Shown here piece by piece: positions 33,606-41,721 of a stretch of 64,000 nucleotides of DNA. The position numbers and the translations under genes are program-made. The notes below the pieces were generated by a model that was given only the letters and a program-made list of their open reading frames with translations, ran no database searches and had not been told where the DNA came from. Location of the stretch: NCBI GenBank assembly GCA_934718085.1, contig CAKUZL010000008.1:1-64000 (forward strand). The letters run 5' to 3'. Every line of letters starts with the position of its first letter. Positions within the stretch are counted from its first letter, which is position 1. The stretch is from an uncultured Candidatus Melainabacteria bacterium. Lineage in GTDB: Bacteria; Cyanobacteriota; Vampirovibrionia; Gastranaerophilales; Gastranaerophilaceae.

Positions 33606-36200
33606 ATGGTTGATTTCAACAATTACACCGATTACGCCAAGGGAATCGTTTATGCGGCGCAACAGATAATGTTGTCAAACGGAAATACTATGCTGGAGCC
33701 GGTTCACATACTTTCCGCGATGAACAACGATACCGAAGGCGTGGCAAAAGATTATTTAAAAGAACTGAAATTGGACAACCCGCGCTTTAAATCGGCATTA
33801 AACGAAGAATTAAACAAACTCCCGAAGGTGCAAACGCCCGGGAACTCGGCATCTTTGTACCTTTCGAACGAAACGGGATATTTGCTCGACGATGCGATGA
33901 AAAAAGCTCAAATGATGAAGGACAAATTCATCGGAACGGAACACATTTTGCTCGCAATGACCGACAATAAGCCGATGTGCGAGTTTCTGGAACGCTTCGG
34001 AGTAAATTCGAACAATGTTTTGTCCGCGATGAAAAAAATTCGAGGAACCCAAAAATCGGACAGCGCGGACGCAGAAAATTCTTATCGCGCGTTGGAAAAA
34101 TATTCGACGGACTTGACAAAAAGTGCCCGAAACGGCAAACTTGACCCGGTTATCGGCAGAGACGAAGAAGTTCGGCGGATAATTCAGGTTTTGAACAGAA
34201 AAACAAAAAACAACCCTGTTTTGATAGGCGAACCCGGGGTCGGAAAAACCGCGATAGTAGAAGGTCTTGCGCAAAGAATCGTTCGGGGCGACGTACCGGA
34301 AAGTTTGAAAAACACAAAACTGGTATCGTTGGACATCGGAGCGTTGATAGCGGGAGCGAAATTCCGCGGAGAGTTTGAAGAACGACTGAAAGCGGTTTTG
34401 AAAGAAGTCGAAAATTCGAACGGCGAAATCATAATGTTCATCGACGAATTGCACACCGTCGTCGGAGCGGGCGCGGCGGAAGGTTCTACTGACGCGGGAA
34501 ACCTGCTGAAACCTTTGCTTGCACGCGGAGCAATAAGATGCATAGGCGCGACGACAATCAACGAATATCGAAAATATATCGAAAAAGACCCCGCCCTCGA
34601 ACGTCGTTTTCAACCCGTTATGACCGACGAACCGAGCGTCGAGGACACCATAAGCATTTTAAGAGGGCTTAAAGAACGCTACGAAGTTCACCACGGAGTC
34701 AGAATAAAAGACAGCGCTTTGACCGCAGCAGCAAAGCTTTCCGACCGATATATCACCGACAGATTTTTACCCGATAAAGCCATCGACCTTATTGACGAAG
34801 CAGCTTCCGCCCTGAGAATTGAAATAGACTCGATGCCGGAAGAACTCGACGCGAAAGTTCGACAAAAAATGCAACTCGAAATCGAAAAAACCGCCCTTTT
34901 GAGCGACGAAAGCGAAGCCGATACCGAAAAAATCGCTAAAATCGACAAAATGATTAACGAATTGAACGAACAAATAACAAAAATCAAAACGCAATGGGAA
35001 CTCGAAAAGAACTCGATTAAAGGCGAAGCCGCCATCAAAGAAGAAATCGAAAAAACAAAAACCCAAATCGAAAAAGCCGAACGCGAAGCAGACCTCCAAA
35101 AGGCCGCCGAACTCAAGTACGGCAAGTTAATCGAACTTCAAAAACAGCTTGCCGACGCCAAAAGCGGAAAAAAAGAAAATAAACTTCTGAAAGAAGAAAT
35201 CGACGAAGACGACATTGCACAAATCGTGTCAAAATGGACGGGAATTGCGGTTTCCAAGCTTATGGAAAGCGAAAAACAAAAATTACTGAATATGGAAGAA
35301 TTTTTGCACAAACGTGTCGTCGGACAGGACGAAGCGGTAAAAGTGGTGTCGGACGCCGTCAGACGTGCGCGTTCGGGGTTAAAAAACCCCAACCGACCGA
35401 TAGGCGCGTTCATTTTCCTCGGACCCACTGGGGTCGGAAAAACCGAACTGGCAAAGGCTTTGGCGGAATTTTTGTTTAACGACGAAGACGCTTTAATCAG
35501 AATAGATATGTCCGAATATTCCGAAAAACACTCGGTTTCGCGGCTTGTCGGAGCACCTCCGGGATACGTCGGCTACGACGAAGGCGGTCAATTAACCGAA
35601 CAGGTAAGAAGAAAGCCGTACTCGGTCATTTTGTTCGATGAAATCGAAAAAGCGCACCCGGAAATTTTCAACATAATGCTGCAAATTTTCGACGACGGCA
35701 GATTAACCGACTCCAAAGGCAGAACGGTCGATTTCAAAAATACGTTAATAATTCTGACAAGTAACCTCGGCAGCGATATAATCCTCGAAAACACCGTAAA
35801 ATCGATGTTTGACGAAAAAGAATACGACAACGTCAAAGAAAAAATTTCGGAAATGATGAAAATGAATTTCAAACCGGAATTTTTGAACAGAATAGACGAA
35901 ACGGTATTTTTCAAAGGATTATCGATGCAGGATTTGCAACAAATTACGGATATTCAGATAAAATATCTCGAAAAATTGTTGAAAGACAAGGAAATTTCGC
36001 TCGAAATCACGCCGGATGCGAAAGAACAGCTCGCAATAAAGGGATTCAACCCGCAATACGGCGCAAGACCGCTCAAGAGAACGATTGTCCAAAATATCGA
36101 AAACCCTCTGTCAAGAATGATTTTGTCGGGCGAAGTCAACGCCGGCGACACGGTCGTTGCGGAAGCTCAAAACGACGAAATCGTACTGAAACGAAAATAA
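33606..36200 (+). CDS. clpB: ATP-dependent disaggregase ClpB
   Basis: An 864-aa Hsp100 chaperone that rescues aggregated proteins with DnaK. It has the repeat N domain (1-145), AAA-1 with Walker A GEPGVGKT (208-215) and Walker B IIMFIDELHT, the M coiled coil (~410-530), AAA-2 with GPTGVGKTELAKALAEFLF, and FDEIEKAHPEIFNIMLQIFDDGRLTD. A C-terminal D2 small domain follows. Length and motif order match ClpB rather than ClpA/C. A strong ribosome binding site (AAAAAGGAGTGAAAGT) precedes the ATG. No CIRCE element or sigma32-like promoter was recognised in the 167-bp upstream gap. It ends with a strong terminator. Confidence 0.97.
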   Translation: MVDFNNYTDYAKGIVYAAQQIMLSNGNTMLEPVHILSAMNNDTEGVAKDYLKELKLDNPRFKSALNEELNKLPKVQTPGNSASLYLSNETGYLLDDAMKKAQMMKDKFIGTEHILLAMTDNKPMCEFLERFGVNSNNVLSAMKKIRGTQKSDSADAENSYRALEKYSTDLTKSARNGKLDPVIGRDEEVRRIIQVLNRKTKNNPVLIGEPGVGKTAIVEGLAQRIVRGDVPESLKNTKLVSLDIGALIAGAKFRGEFEERLKAVLKEVENSNGEIIMFIDELHTVVGAGAAEGSTDAGNLLKPLLARGAIRCIGATTINEYRKYIEKDPALERRFQPVMTDEPSVEDTISILRGLKERYEVHHGVRIKDSALTAAAKLSDRYITDRFLPDKAIDLIDEAASALRIEIDSMPEELDAKVRQKMQLEIEKTALLSDESEADTEKIAKIDKMINELNEQITKIKTQWELEKNSIKGEAAIKEEIEKTKTQIEKAEREADLQKAAELKYGKLIELQKQLADAKSGKKENKLLKEEIDEDDIAQIVSKWTGIAVSKLMESEKQKLLNMEEFLHKRVVGQDEAVKVVSDAVRRARSGLKNPNRPIGAFIFLGPTGVGKTELAKALAEFLFNDEDALIRIDMSEYSEKHSVSRLVGAPPGYVGYDEGGQLTEQVRRKPYSVILFDEIEKAHPEIFNIMLQIFDDGRLTDSKGRTVDFKNTLIILTSNLGSDIILENTVKSMFDEKEYDNVKEKISEMMKMNFKPEFLNRIDETVFFKGLSMQDLQQITDIQIKYLEKLLKDKEISLEITPDAKEQLAIKGFNPQYGARPLKRTIVQNIENPLSRMILSGEVNAGDTVVAEAQNDEIVLKRK

Positions 36201-36295
36201 CGACCGACGTTCGAAAAGCCGCGACAAATTCAATCACCGCAAAACGAGTCGCGCTTTACGAAACCGAGACTCGAAAAATTTCAATCACCACACAC

Positions 36296-36327
36296 AAAAG
36301 CTCGCCTCGCCGGCGGGCTTTTCCCTT
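36296..36327 (+). terminator. Rho-independent terminator downstream of clpB
   Basis: AAAAGCTCGCC (36296-36306) pairs with GGCGGGCTTTT (36312-36322) with one wobble pair, loop TCGCC, then CCCTTTTT. Confidence 0.8.
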
Positions 36328-36593
36328 TTTATTGCGAAACGGGTAAAAACGTACAATTTCCGGAGTTTCGGTTCTTCGCCTAAAAAGCCCGACCCGCAAA
36401 ACCGTCCGCATAACATCCGCAAAATCAAGCACAAAGCCGCCACCCGCGATATCAACTGCAAATCCGCCGTCACCTCCCGCCAAAAAAGTTCGCCTCGCCA
36501 AAATTTACAAAATTTTATAAAAATCGCTCCGTTTAAGACTTGAAAAATTGCAAAAAATTTTTCATAATACAAAAAAAGCTGACGGAAGGAAAA
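36328..36593. other. Gene-free gap before the CMD gene
   Basis: I see no gene, repeat or clear promoter in this stretch beyond the clpB terminator; the short minus-strand ORFs have no ribosome binding site or recognisable content. Confidence 0.5.
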
Positions 36594-37292
36594 ATGAAAA
36601 TTTTAAAATTATTCTCAATCGCAATCATAGCAACGATTTTAGTTATTTTCGGAGGAGAAAAAAGTATGACAAAAGAAATTTTAACTCAAAAGCAACAAGA
36701 TATCGTTTACATTTCTTCATACACGGCAAAGGGAGATTTAATAAACCTTGAAAAAGCTCTGAATAAAGGGCTTGACGACAAAATGACCGTCAACGAAATC
36801 AAGGAAATTTTGGTTCAAATGTACGCGTACTGCGGTTTTCCGAGAAGCCTTAACGGACTTTCGACGTTTATGAAAGTCGTCGACTCGAGAGCCGATAAGC
36901 ACGATATTACGGGCGAAGCGGGGAAAGTTCTGCCGCAGGGAACGGACAAGTTCGCATACGGAGACAAAGTTCAGGTCGAGTTGACGGGCGATCACGTAAC
37001 GGGCAAACTGTTTAACTTTGCGCCCGCAGCCGACCAATATTTAAAAGAACATTTGTTCGGCGACATTTTTGCACGCGGGGTTTTGACGTATCAAGAACGC
37101 GAACTTGCGACAATCGGCGCGTTATCATCGTTGACGGGCGTTGAGCCGCAACTGAAAGCTCATATTCAAATGGGCAAAAACACGGGACTGACGGACGAAC
37201 AAATCGCACAAGCCCTGAAACTTACGGGACTGAACGGAGGAATGTTCGGGCTCGGCAGCGAAAACACCGCGTACGCAAAGTATTTCAAATGA
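36594..37292 (+). CDS. Carboxymuconolactone decarboxylase (AhpD-like) family protein
   Basis: A 232-aa protein. Residues ~1-22 are a hydrophobic export-like leader (MKILKLFSIAIIATILVIFG), then comes the CMD fold with two AhpD-like halves (ILTQKQQDIVYISSYTAKGD; FARGVLTYQERELATIGALSSL). A second start, ATG at 36666, has a strong GGAGGAGAAAAAAGT site and would give a leaderless cytosolic form. CMD proteins act in peroxide reduction or ring-cleavage decarboxylation; this subgroup is uncharacterised. In homologues the chain continues into a cupin domain. Here an in-frame TGA (37290-37292) stops it right after AKYFK, and the next codons still read TSYLNPLTTEG in the same frame. Confidence 0.85.
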   Translation: MKILKLFSIAIIATILVIFGGEKSMTKEILTQKQQDIVYISSYTAKGDLINLEKALNKGLDDKMTVNEIKEILVQMYAYCGFPRSLNGLSTFMKVVDSRADKHDITGEAGKVLPQGTDKFAYGDKVQVELTGDHVTGKLFNFAPAADQYLKEHLFGDIFARGVLTYQERELATIGALSSLTGVEPQLKAHIQMGKNTGLTDEQIAQALKLTGLNGGMFGLGSENTAYAKYFK

Positions 37293-37622
37293 ACGAGCTA
37301 TCTGAACCCGCTCACGACGGAAGGCGTACGCTGCACGAACGTGACATTCGAGCCGAAATGCCGCAATAACCGGCATATCCACCGCAAAGGCGGACAAATT
37401 CTTATTGTAACGGACGGACGCGGTTATTATCAGGAATGGGGCAAACCCACACGCGAGCTGCACCCCGGAGACACGGTATACATTGCTCCCGAGTTGAAAC
37501 ACCGGCACGGAGCGGCAAAAGACTCGTATTTTTCGCACATTGCAATCGAAATCCCCGCGCAAGACGCGACCACGGAATGGCTTGAAGCAGTTGACGACAC
37601 AACTTACGGGAGTTTAAAATAA
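37293..37622 (+). pseudogene. Cupin domain cut off from the upstream CMD gene by an in-frame TGA
   Basis: The reading frame of the CMD gene continues after the stop as TSYLNPLTTEGVRCTNVTFE, then a complete cupin: CRNNRHIHRKGGQILIVTDGRG (metal-binding His pair), ELHPGDTVYIAPELKHRHGA and SHIAIEIP, to a TAA at 37620-37622. It may still be made by re-initiation at the GTG at 37341 (MTFEPKCRNNRHIH), giving 93 aa, which leaves the cupin core whole. An ATG overlaps the TGA (ATGA at 37289) but is in another frame and soon stops. Either a recent nonsense mutation (a Gly codon GGA to TGA fits homologues as I recall them) or a real gene split; the cupin itself is undamaged. Confidence 0.75.
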
Positions 37623-37722
37623 ACGAAAAAATTTTTGTTACAGTTATTTTTGATAATATTGCTTGTTTTCGCGGGATTTACGGAAACATTCGCACAAAAA
37701 AGAAAAACCGAAAGGAGAAATT

Positions 37723-38190
37723 ATGGATAAGAAAATTTTAGTCGCATATTTTTCGTGGAGCGGAAACACTAAATCCGTAGCGGAAAAAATTCAATCCTCA
37801 ACGGGCGGAGATATGTTTGAAATCCAAACGGCGAAGCCTTATCCGACCGATTACAACGAAACCGCGTACGGCGTAGCAAAAGAACAACACGAAAAAAATA
37901 TTTTCCCGGAACTCAAAGAAAACAAAGATGTTTCGGACTATGACGTAATTTTCGTCGGAACCCCCGCTTGGTGGTACACGATGGCACCCGCGGTCAAAAC
38001 GTTTTTGCGCGACAACAATTTTGAAGGCAAAACCATAGTTCCGTTCGTAACCCACGGCGGAGGCGGCGGATACCGCATCGACAAAGACATGGAAGAGCTT
38101 GCAAAGGGTTCGACGGTCAAAAAACCTTTCGTCTCATACGGAAGAACCGCGACGCAAGAAGACGTCAATGCTTGGTTAAACGAACTTTAA
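37723..38190 (+). CDS. Flavodoxin-family protein
   Basis: A 155-aa short flavodoxin-like protein. The FMN phosphate loop is FSWSGNTKSVAEKI (residues ~10-23), followed by YDVIFVGTPAWWYTMAPAVKTFL and the VPFVTHGGGGGYRIDKDM block typical of the FldA-like/NADPH-quinone-type flavodoxins found beside CMD-cupin genes. The ATG at 37723 has a strong site (GAAAGGAGAAATT). Directly upstream, in another frame, is a signal-peptide-like stretch that lacks an ATG (37626-37728). It is probably in one unit with the CMD/cupin genes, pointing to a small redox or detoxification operon. Electron donors and partners are unknown. Confidence 0.9.
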   Translation: MDKKILVAYFSWSGNTKSVAEKIQSSTGGDMFEIQTAKPYPTDYNETAYGVAKEQHEKNIFPELKENKDVSDYDVIFVGTPAWWYTMAPAVKTFLRDNNFEGKTIVPFVTHGGGGGYRIDKDMEELAKGSTVKKPFVSYGRTATQEDVNAWLNEL

Positions 38191-38205
38191 ATATCAAGCA
38201 ACCGA

Positions 38206-38231
38206 AAAGCCGGGTTAAAGCCCGGTTTTTT
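38206..38231 (+). terminator. Rho-independent terminator after flavodoxin
   Basis: CCGGG-TTAAAG-CCCGG followed by six T residues, with flanking A/T extension, 16 bp after the TAA stop. Confidence 0.85.
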
Positions 38232-38384
38232 GTTGCAAAACCGAAGGTGCCGCAACTGCCGCCCGCAGACACCGAAGATTTCCGACGCGCGAATTATTCG
38301 ATAACCCCGAAAAAATCGGAACGATAAATTTTTTGAGGTTCGAAAGTATTGTTATCACTCCGTCAAAGGCATTGCACAAAAAAT

Positions 38385-38774
38385 TTAATAATCGATTCTT
38401 TCGATTTTGAAAATCACGGGGCGGGTTCCGTCGGAACAACAGGTAATCATTGTGTTTTCGTCCTTCATCCAACCCTTCATAATCGAGCCGCCCTGCAATC
38501 CCGCGTAAATATACCTCGAAAAAGCATCCCAAGCTTCCGAACAATGCGGCATTTTCGAACCGCCCGCGATTTCGATTTCGTCGAAATTCGTTTTTACGAG
38601 GGTATTTTGCCCCATGTGCCAAAAATCGTCTTTTCCGTCTTCACGCTCGAAAACGAATTCGTCGCCGACGTTATAACACGGGCACAACCCGGAATTCGGG
38701 TCGGCACAATATTCACGCTGTAATTCGGGATACAGCTTTTTATCGATTACGGTCAGTTTAACCTTATGTTTCAT
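38385..38774 (-). CDS. TIGR04076-family small protein
   Basis: A 129-aa protein of the uncharacterised TIGR04076 type, recognised by KVKLTVIDKKLYPELQREYC, the Cys-rich LCPCYNVGDEFVFER, CSEAWDAFSRYIYAGLQGG and the closing TMITCCSDGTRPVIFKIER. Members are common in anaerobes and have unknown function; the conserved Cys residues suggest metal binding or redox use. Start ATG at 38774; the frame opens at a GTG three codons upstream. It lies 16 bp downstream of the XRE regulator gene and may be co-transcribed with it. Confidence 0.85.
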   Translation of the reverse strand: MKHKVKLTVIDKKLYPELQREYCADPNSGLCPCYNVGDEFVFEREDGKDDFWHMGQNTLVKTNFDEIEIAGGSKMPHCSEAWDAFSRYIYAGLQGGSIMKGWMKDENTMITCCSDGTRPVIFKIERIDY

Positions 38775-38789
38775 AATTTTCACGCCTTC

Positions 38790-39119
38790 TCACACTATTA
38801 TATCAAAAGCTTTTAAAATTCTGTAGATAATCGCTATTTTTTCCGCATCCGCCGCTTCCGAATTTTCGACAATTTGACTTTTCATTTCCTCCGCAGACAA
38901 AAAATGATTAAATTCAAACAATGACTTCATTTCCACATTCAAAGAAAAAGAAATTCTTTCAAGCGTCGGCATCGACGGGAAATGCCTTCCGCGCTCGATT
39001 CCGCTCAACGAATTAGTCTCAATCCCGATAAGTTCGGCAAGTCTCTCCTGCGTCATACCTGCCTGTTTTCGAAGCTCTTTAATCCGCTTCCCCAATAATT
39101 TTTTGTTGTCCTTAGTCAT
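38790..39119 (-). CDS. XRE-family helix-turn-helix regulator
   Basis: A 109-aa protein with an N-terminal lambda-repressor-like HTH (LGKRIKELRKQAGMTQERLA ... NSLSGIERGRHFPSMPTLERI) and a short C-terminal helix likely used for dimerisation. Start ATG at 39119 (MTKDNKKLLGKRI); the TTG at 39140 is less likely. TATCAT ends 6 nt before this ATG and no ribosome binding site is visible, as at anmK. It is divergent from the gene at 39348, whose promoter region contains a 10-bp palindrome that could be its operator. Confidence 0.85.
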   Translation of the reverse strand: MTKDNKKLLGKRIKELRKQAGMTQERLAELIGIETNSLSGIERGRHFPSMPTLERISFSLNVEMKSLFEFNHFLSAEEMKSQIVENSEAADAEKIAIIYRILKAFDIIV

Positions 39120-39125
39120 TTGTAC

Positions 39126-39131
39126 ATGATA
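39126..39131 (-). promoter_or_regulatory. -10-like box immediately before the XRE gene start
   Basis: TATCAT on the minus strand is separated from the ATG at 39119 by 6 nt (GTACAA), the same spacing and hexamer as at anmK. Confidence 0.35.
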
Positions 39132-39208
39132 AATTAACAAAAAATAAAAAATAAGGGTATTTAAGATATACTTTTATTAAAAACTAAGTAAATAAAGTGT
39201 ATTAGCAA

Positions 39209-39237
39209 TTGACAGAGATGTAGTTTTTGAGTAAACT
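39209..39237 (+). promoter_or_regulatory. Strong sigma70-type promoter
   Basis: TTGACA (39209-39214) and TAAACT (39232-39237) are separated by 17 bp. It points toward the gene at 39348, giving a leader of about 100 nt. Confidence 0.65.
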
Positions 39238-39274
39238 TTGCTTAAAATACCGATATACAAATTCAAAAAAGCAT

Positions 39275-39292
39275 TGCCCGATCGGGTGATTG
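39275..39292. promoter_or_regulatory. Palindrome in the 39.3-kb leader (possible operator)
   Basis: ATTGCCCGATCGGGTGAT has a perfect 10-bp CCCGATCGGG core with matching outer AT pairs. It lies downstream of the promoter at 39209 and in the divergent gap with the XRE regulator. Confidence 0.4.
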
Positions 39293-39347
39293 TAAAAAAA
39301 GGATTGTATAAATAAAATATAGACAGGGATATAACAAAGGAGTACTT

Positions 39348-39977
39348 TTGGACACAAAAGCTTTAAAAAATACCGGGCGGGGAACGTTTTTCGCAATTTT
39401 GTATTATAATATAATTCAAATGCGAAAGAAAACAAAGAAAACAATAAAATATGCGATTATCGCGATAATTTGCCTGGCGGCATACCCGCTCATGAACGGG
39501 GTTTTCTCGCCGTCGCCCGAGGGCACAAACCTTTCGACGCGCCCGACTCAGGGTAAAAACCTGCACGAAGCCGATTACGTCAAAGCTTATTGCAAAGGCG
39601 AAATCGAACACGTCCTGAAAGACAACACCAGAATCGACTGTCTGACGGAAACTTACGCCTGCGAATTCGACTGGGCGAAAAAGTGGTACGAAGGCGTCGG
39701 ACAGGCACTTTGGTACTCATACAACACGGGCAAAAAACCTTGCCTCGTACTGATTTTAAAAACGCAAAAAGACGAAATTTATTACAATCGGGCAAAACTT
39801 TTGTGCGACAAGCACGACATTCACCTCGAAGCAATCAGGGCGGGTGAGAAAACCGATGACATCGCGGAATCGGAAATTCCCAAACAATCTTTCGTACCTG
39901 CGGGAATAAAAGAATTTTCGAAATTCATAGATTCTTGGACGAGCAAAGAGCCGTTCCGTTTAAAGCAAGTTTCGTAA
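39348..39977 (+). CDS. Membrane-anchored protein with nuclease-fold-like motif
   Basis: Up to 209 aa. One possible start is TTG at 39348, with AAAGGAG five bases upstream. The other is ATG at 39420, which has TATAAT 9 nt before it and begins MRKKTKKTIKYAIIAIICLAA, a classic membrane anchor. The body carries RIDCLTETYACEFDWAKKW followed by GQALWYSYNTGKKPCLVLIL, a pattern I recognise from small predicted PD-(D/E)XK-like nuclease-fold proteins (Asp, Glu and Lys in order). A nuclease role is inferred, not shown. It is divergent from an XRE regulator and has a strong promoter. Confidence 0.65.
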   Translation: MDTKALKNTGRGTFFAILYYNIIQMRKKTKKTIKYAIIAIICLAAYPLMNGVFSPSPEGTNLSTRPTQGKNLHEADYVKAYCKGEIEHVLKDNTRIDCLTETYACEFDWAKKWYEGVGQALWYSYNTGKKPCLVLILKTQKDEIYYNRAKLLCDKHDIHLEAIRAGEKTDDIAESEIPKQSFVPAGIKEFSKFIDSWTSKEPFRLKQVS

Positions 39978-40058
39978 AGGTCGTTCGAAAAACGCCGTTA
40001 CCTCATAAAATTCAGTCAACCGCCCGGGACTCGGCTTTGATCGAAAAATTAAGCCGGG

Positions 40059-40649
40059 TTATTTTACGAGAGAAACTTTGCCGGAATTCAGGTCGTAAAC
40101 AGCCCCCGCAAGAATGATTTCGCCGTTTTTCAGTTTTTCCGACAAATATAAATCCTTGTTTTTTAAGTCTTCAACCTGATATTTTACGTTTTCGAGAACC
40201 GCCGAATCCAAGTTATTTTGTTCGTTTTCGGGAATTTTTTCGAGCGCGGGAAACAGGTGAGAAAGAAGCGCTTTCAAATTTTCGGACTCGATTTTTTTCG
40301 CGCCGAAAAACGCATTCGCCGCGGCTTTTACGGCACCGCAATCGGTATGACCCAAAATCATGACGAGCGGACATTTGAGGTGTTTTACCGCGTACTCGAT
40401 ACTTCCGAGGACTTCGGGCGAAAGCACATGCCCGGCGGTTCTTACGGCAAAAACGTCACCCAACCCGACATCGAAGATAATTTCTACGGGGACTCGCGAA
40501 TCCGAGCAGGAAACGACTACCGCAAAAGGATTTTGCGCCGAAAGAAGCGAAACTCTGGTTTCGTCACAACGATTGGGGTGAACGGATTTGTGGGCGGCAA
40601 AGCGTTCGTTGCCGTTCAGAAGGATTTCGAGGGCTTCTTGAGGTTTCAT
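40059..40649 (-). CDS. Beta-class carbonic anhydrase
   Basis: A 196-aa enzyme interconverting CO2 and bicarbonate. Zinc ligands and active-site residues are visible: Cys48-x-Asp50-x-Arg52 (VSCSDSRVP) and His101-x2-Cys104 (GHTDCGAVK). The N-terminal ALEILLNGNERF and the C-terminal ILAGAVYDLNSGKV are typical of the short bacterial clade. No export signal is present, so it is cytoplasmic and likely supplies bicarbonate for carboxylation. ATG at 40649. It lies 15 bp downstream of the SIMPL gene on the same strand. Confidence 0.95.
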   Translation of the reverse strand: MKPQEALEILLNGNERFAAHKSVHPNRCDETRVSLLSAQNPFAVVVSCSDSRVPVEIIFDVGLGDVFAVRTAGHVLSPEVLGSIEYAVKHLKCPLVMILGHTDCGAVKAAANAFFGAKKIESENLKALLSHLFPALEKIPENEQNNLDSAVLENVKYQVEDLKNKDLYLSEKLKNGEIILAGAVYDLNSGKVSLVK

Positions 40650-40664
40650 GCAACCGACCTCCGA

Positions 40665-41381
40665 CTATTTAATCGTGAAATCAATCGTGACGCTTGCATT
40701 CACGCGGATATCGCCCTGTTCCACGGTTGTTCCCGAAGCACCCGCAAATGCTGCAGATTTAGCCGTCGAGAAGTTTGCAACGGGATTATAATACGTATTC
40801 GTGTCACAGTTGTATTTTACCGAGGCAACGCCGTCGATGGTTTTACCCAAAGGCGCAAGGACGTTTTGGGCATCTTTTTTGGCTTTTGCAACGGCTTTTT
40901 GAGTCAACGCCGAGCAAACGCCGTCTTTGTTTTGAAGAGTCATAGAAAGCCCGCTGACGTTGGTTGCACCGTTTTGAACGGCTTCGTCGATGATTTTTCC
41001 GACTCTCGAAATATCTTTCATTTTAACGGTAAGAGTATTGGAAACGACGTAACCGGTGCGTTTTCCGGTCGAGCCCGAGTAGTCGGGACGCAGCGAATAG
41101 CCCGAAGTTTTAATCGAATCGTCTTTTCCGAGCGAGTTTTTCAGAGCCGCGGTAATTTTGGAGATTTTGGCATTGTTTTCGGCAACCGCTTTTTGAGTTT
41201 CTTTATCGGTTGTTTCGACGGAGAAATTTATCATTGCGGTATCGGGCGTAACATAAGTAAATTCGAGGGCTTCGGCTGTTATAACGCCTTTATCGGGTGT
41301 AGCGGACACCGCGGATTTTTCGCCCGCAAATCCTGCCGCCAAAAGTGCAACGGCTATAAAAAATAAAACTTTGTTTTTCAT
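40665..41381 (-). CDS. SIMPL-domain (DUF541) exported protein
   Basis: A 238-aa protein with a signal peptide (KVLFFIAVALLAAGFAGEKSAVSA) and a SIMPL domain: pairs of VETTDKETQKAVAENNAKIS and GYVVSNTLTVKMKDISRVGKI are characteristic, as is the LTQKAVAKAKKDAQNVLAPLG helix. Family members are periplasmic or surface proteins, some linked to oxidative-stress tolerance, and form multimeric shells; a specific role is unknown. A good ribosome binding site (AAAAAGGAGTTTGGC) precedes the ATG at 41381. It is probably transcribed with the carbonic anhydrase gene. Confidence 0.9.
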   Translation of the reverse strand: MKNKVLFFIAVALLAAGFAGEKSAVSATPDKGVITAEALEFTYVTPDTAMINFSVETTDKETQKAVAENNAKISKITAALKNSLGKDDSIKTSGYSLRPDYSGSTGKRTGYVVSNTLTVKMKDISRVGKIIDEAVQNGATNVSGLSMTLQNKDGVCSALTQKAVAKAKKDAQNVLAPLGKTIDGVASVKYNCDTNTYYNPVANFSTAKSAAFAGASGTTVEQGDIRVNASVTIDFTIK

Positions 41382-41674
41382 GCCAAACTCCTTTTTTTGG
41401 AGATTATAATATCTCGGTCAAAAAAAATCAAGAAAAAAATACCGCTGCCGCAAAATCGCACCCCGCGAAAAAAACGCCGAAAATTCGGATTTTAAACCAT
41501 GGATTTTGCAACGGCAATACAGCCGAACACCCGAGACGCTGCCCTCGTACACCGTTGACGGCTGCCGATAAAAATCCTGATACACAAAAAGCGTTTCGCC
41601 CGCAATATACCCGACTCCGTGCCGCAGGGAAAACAACCGCTCTCGCCGCACGCAAAACCGCCTAAACGCGAAAA

Positions 41675-41697
41675 GGCGAAAGGCTTTGCCTTTCGCC
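41675..41697 (-). terminator. Strong hairpin terminator of the MGMSASQ-protein gene
   Basis: GGCGAAAGGC-TTT-GCCTTTCGCC, a perfect 10-bp stem just 25 bp after the minus-strand stop at 41722, followed on that strand by TTTTCGCG. Confidence 0.65.
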
Positions 41698-41721
41698 GCA
41701 TTTCACTCTCTTTCTCTTCCG

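Noticed and set aside
37290..37292. TGA as a sense codon (recoded genome)
   Set aside because: TGA ends rhuM (5503-5505), the cyclo-ligase (17071-17073) and the HAD gene (30448-30450) at sensible places, so the code looks standard.
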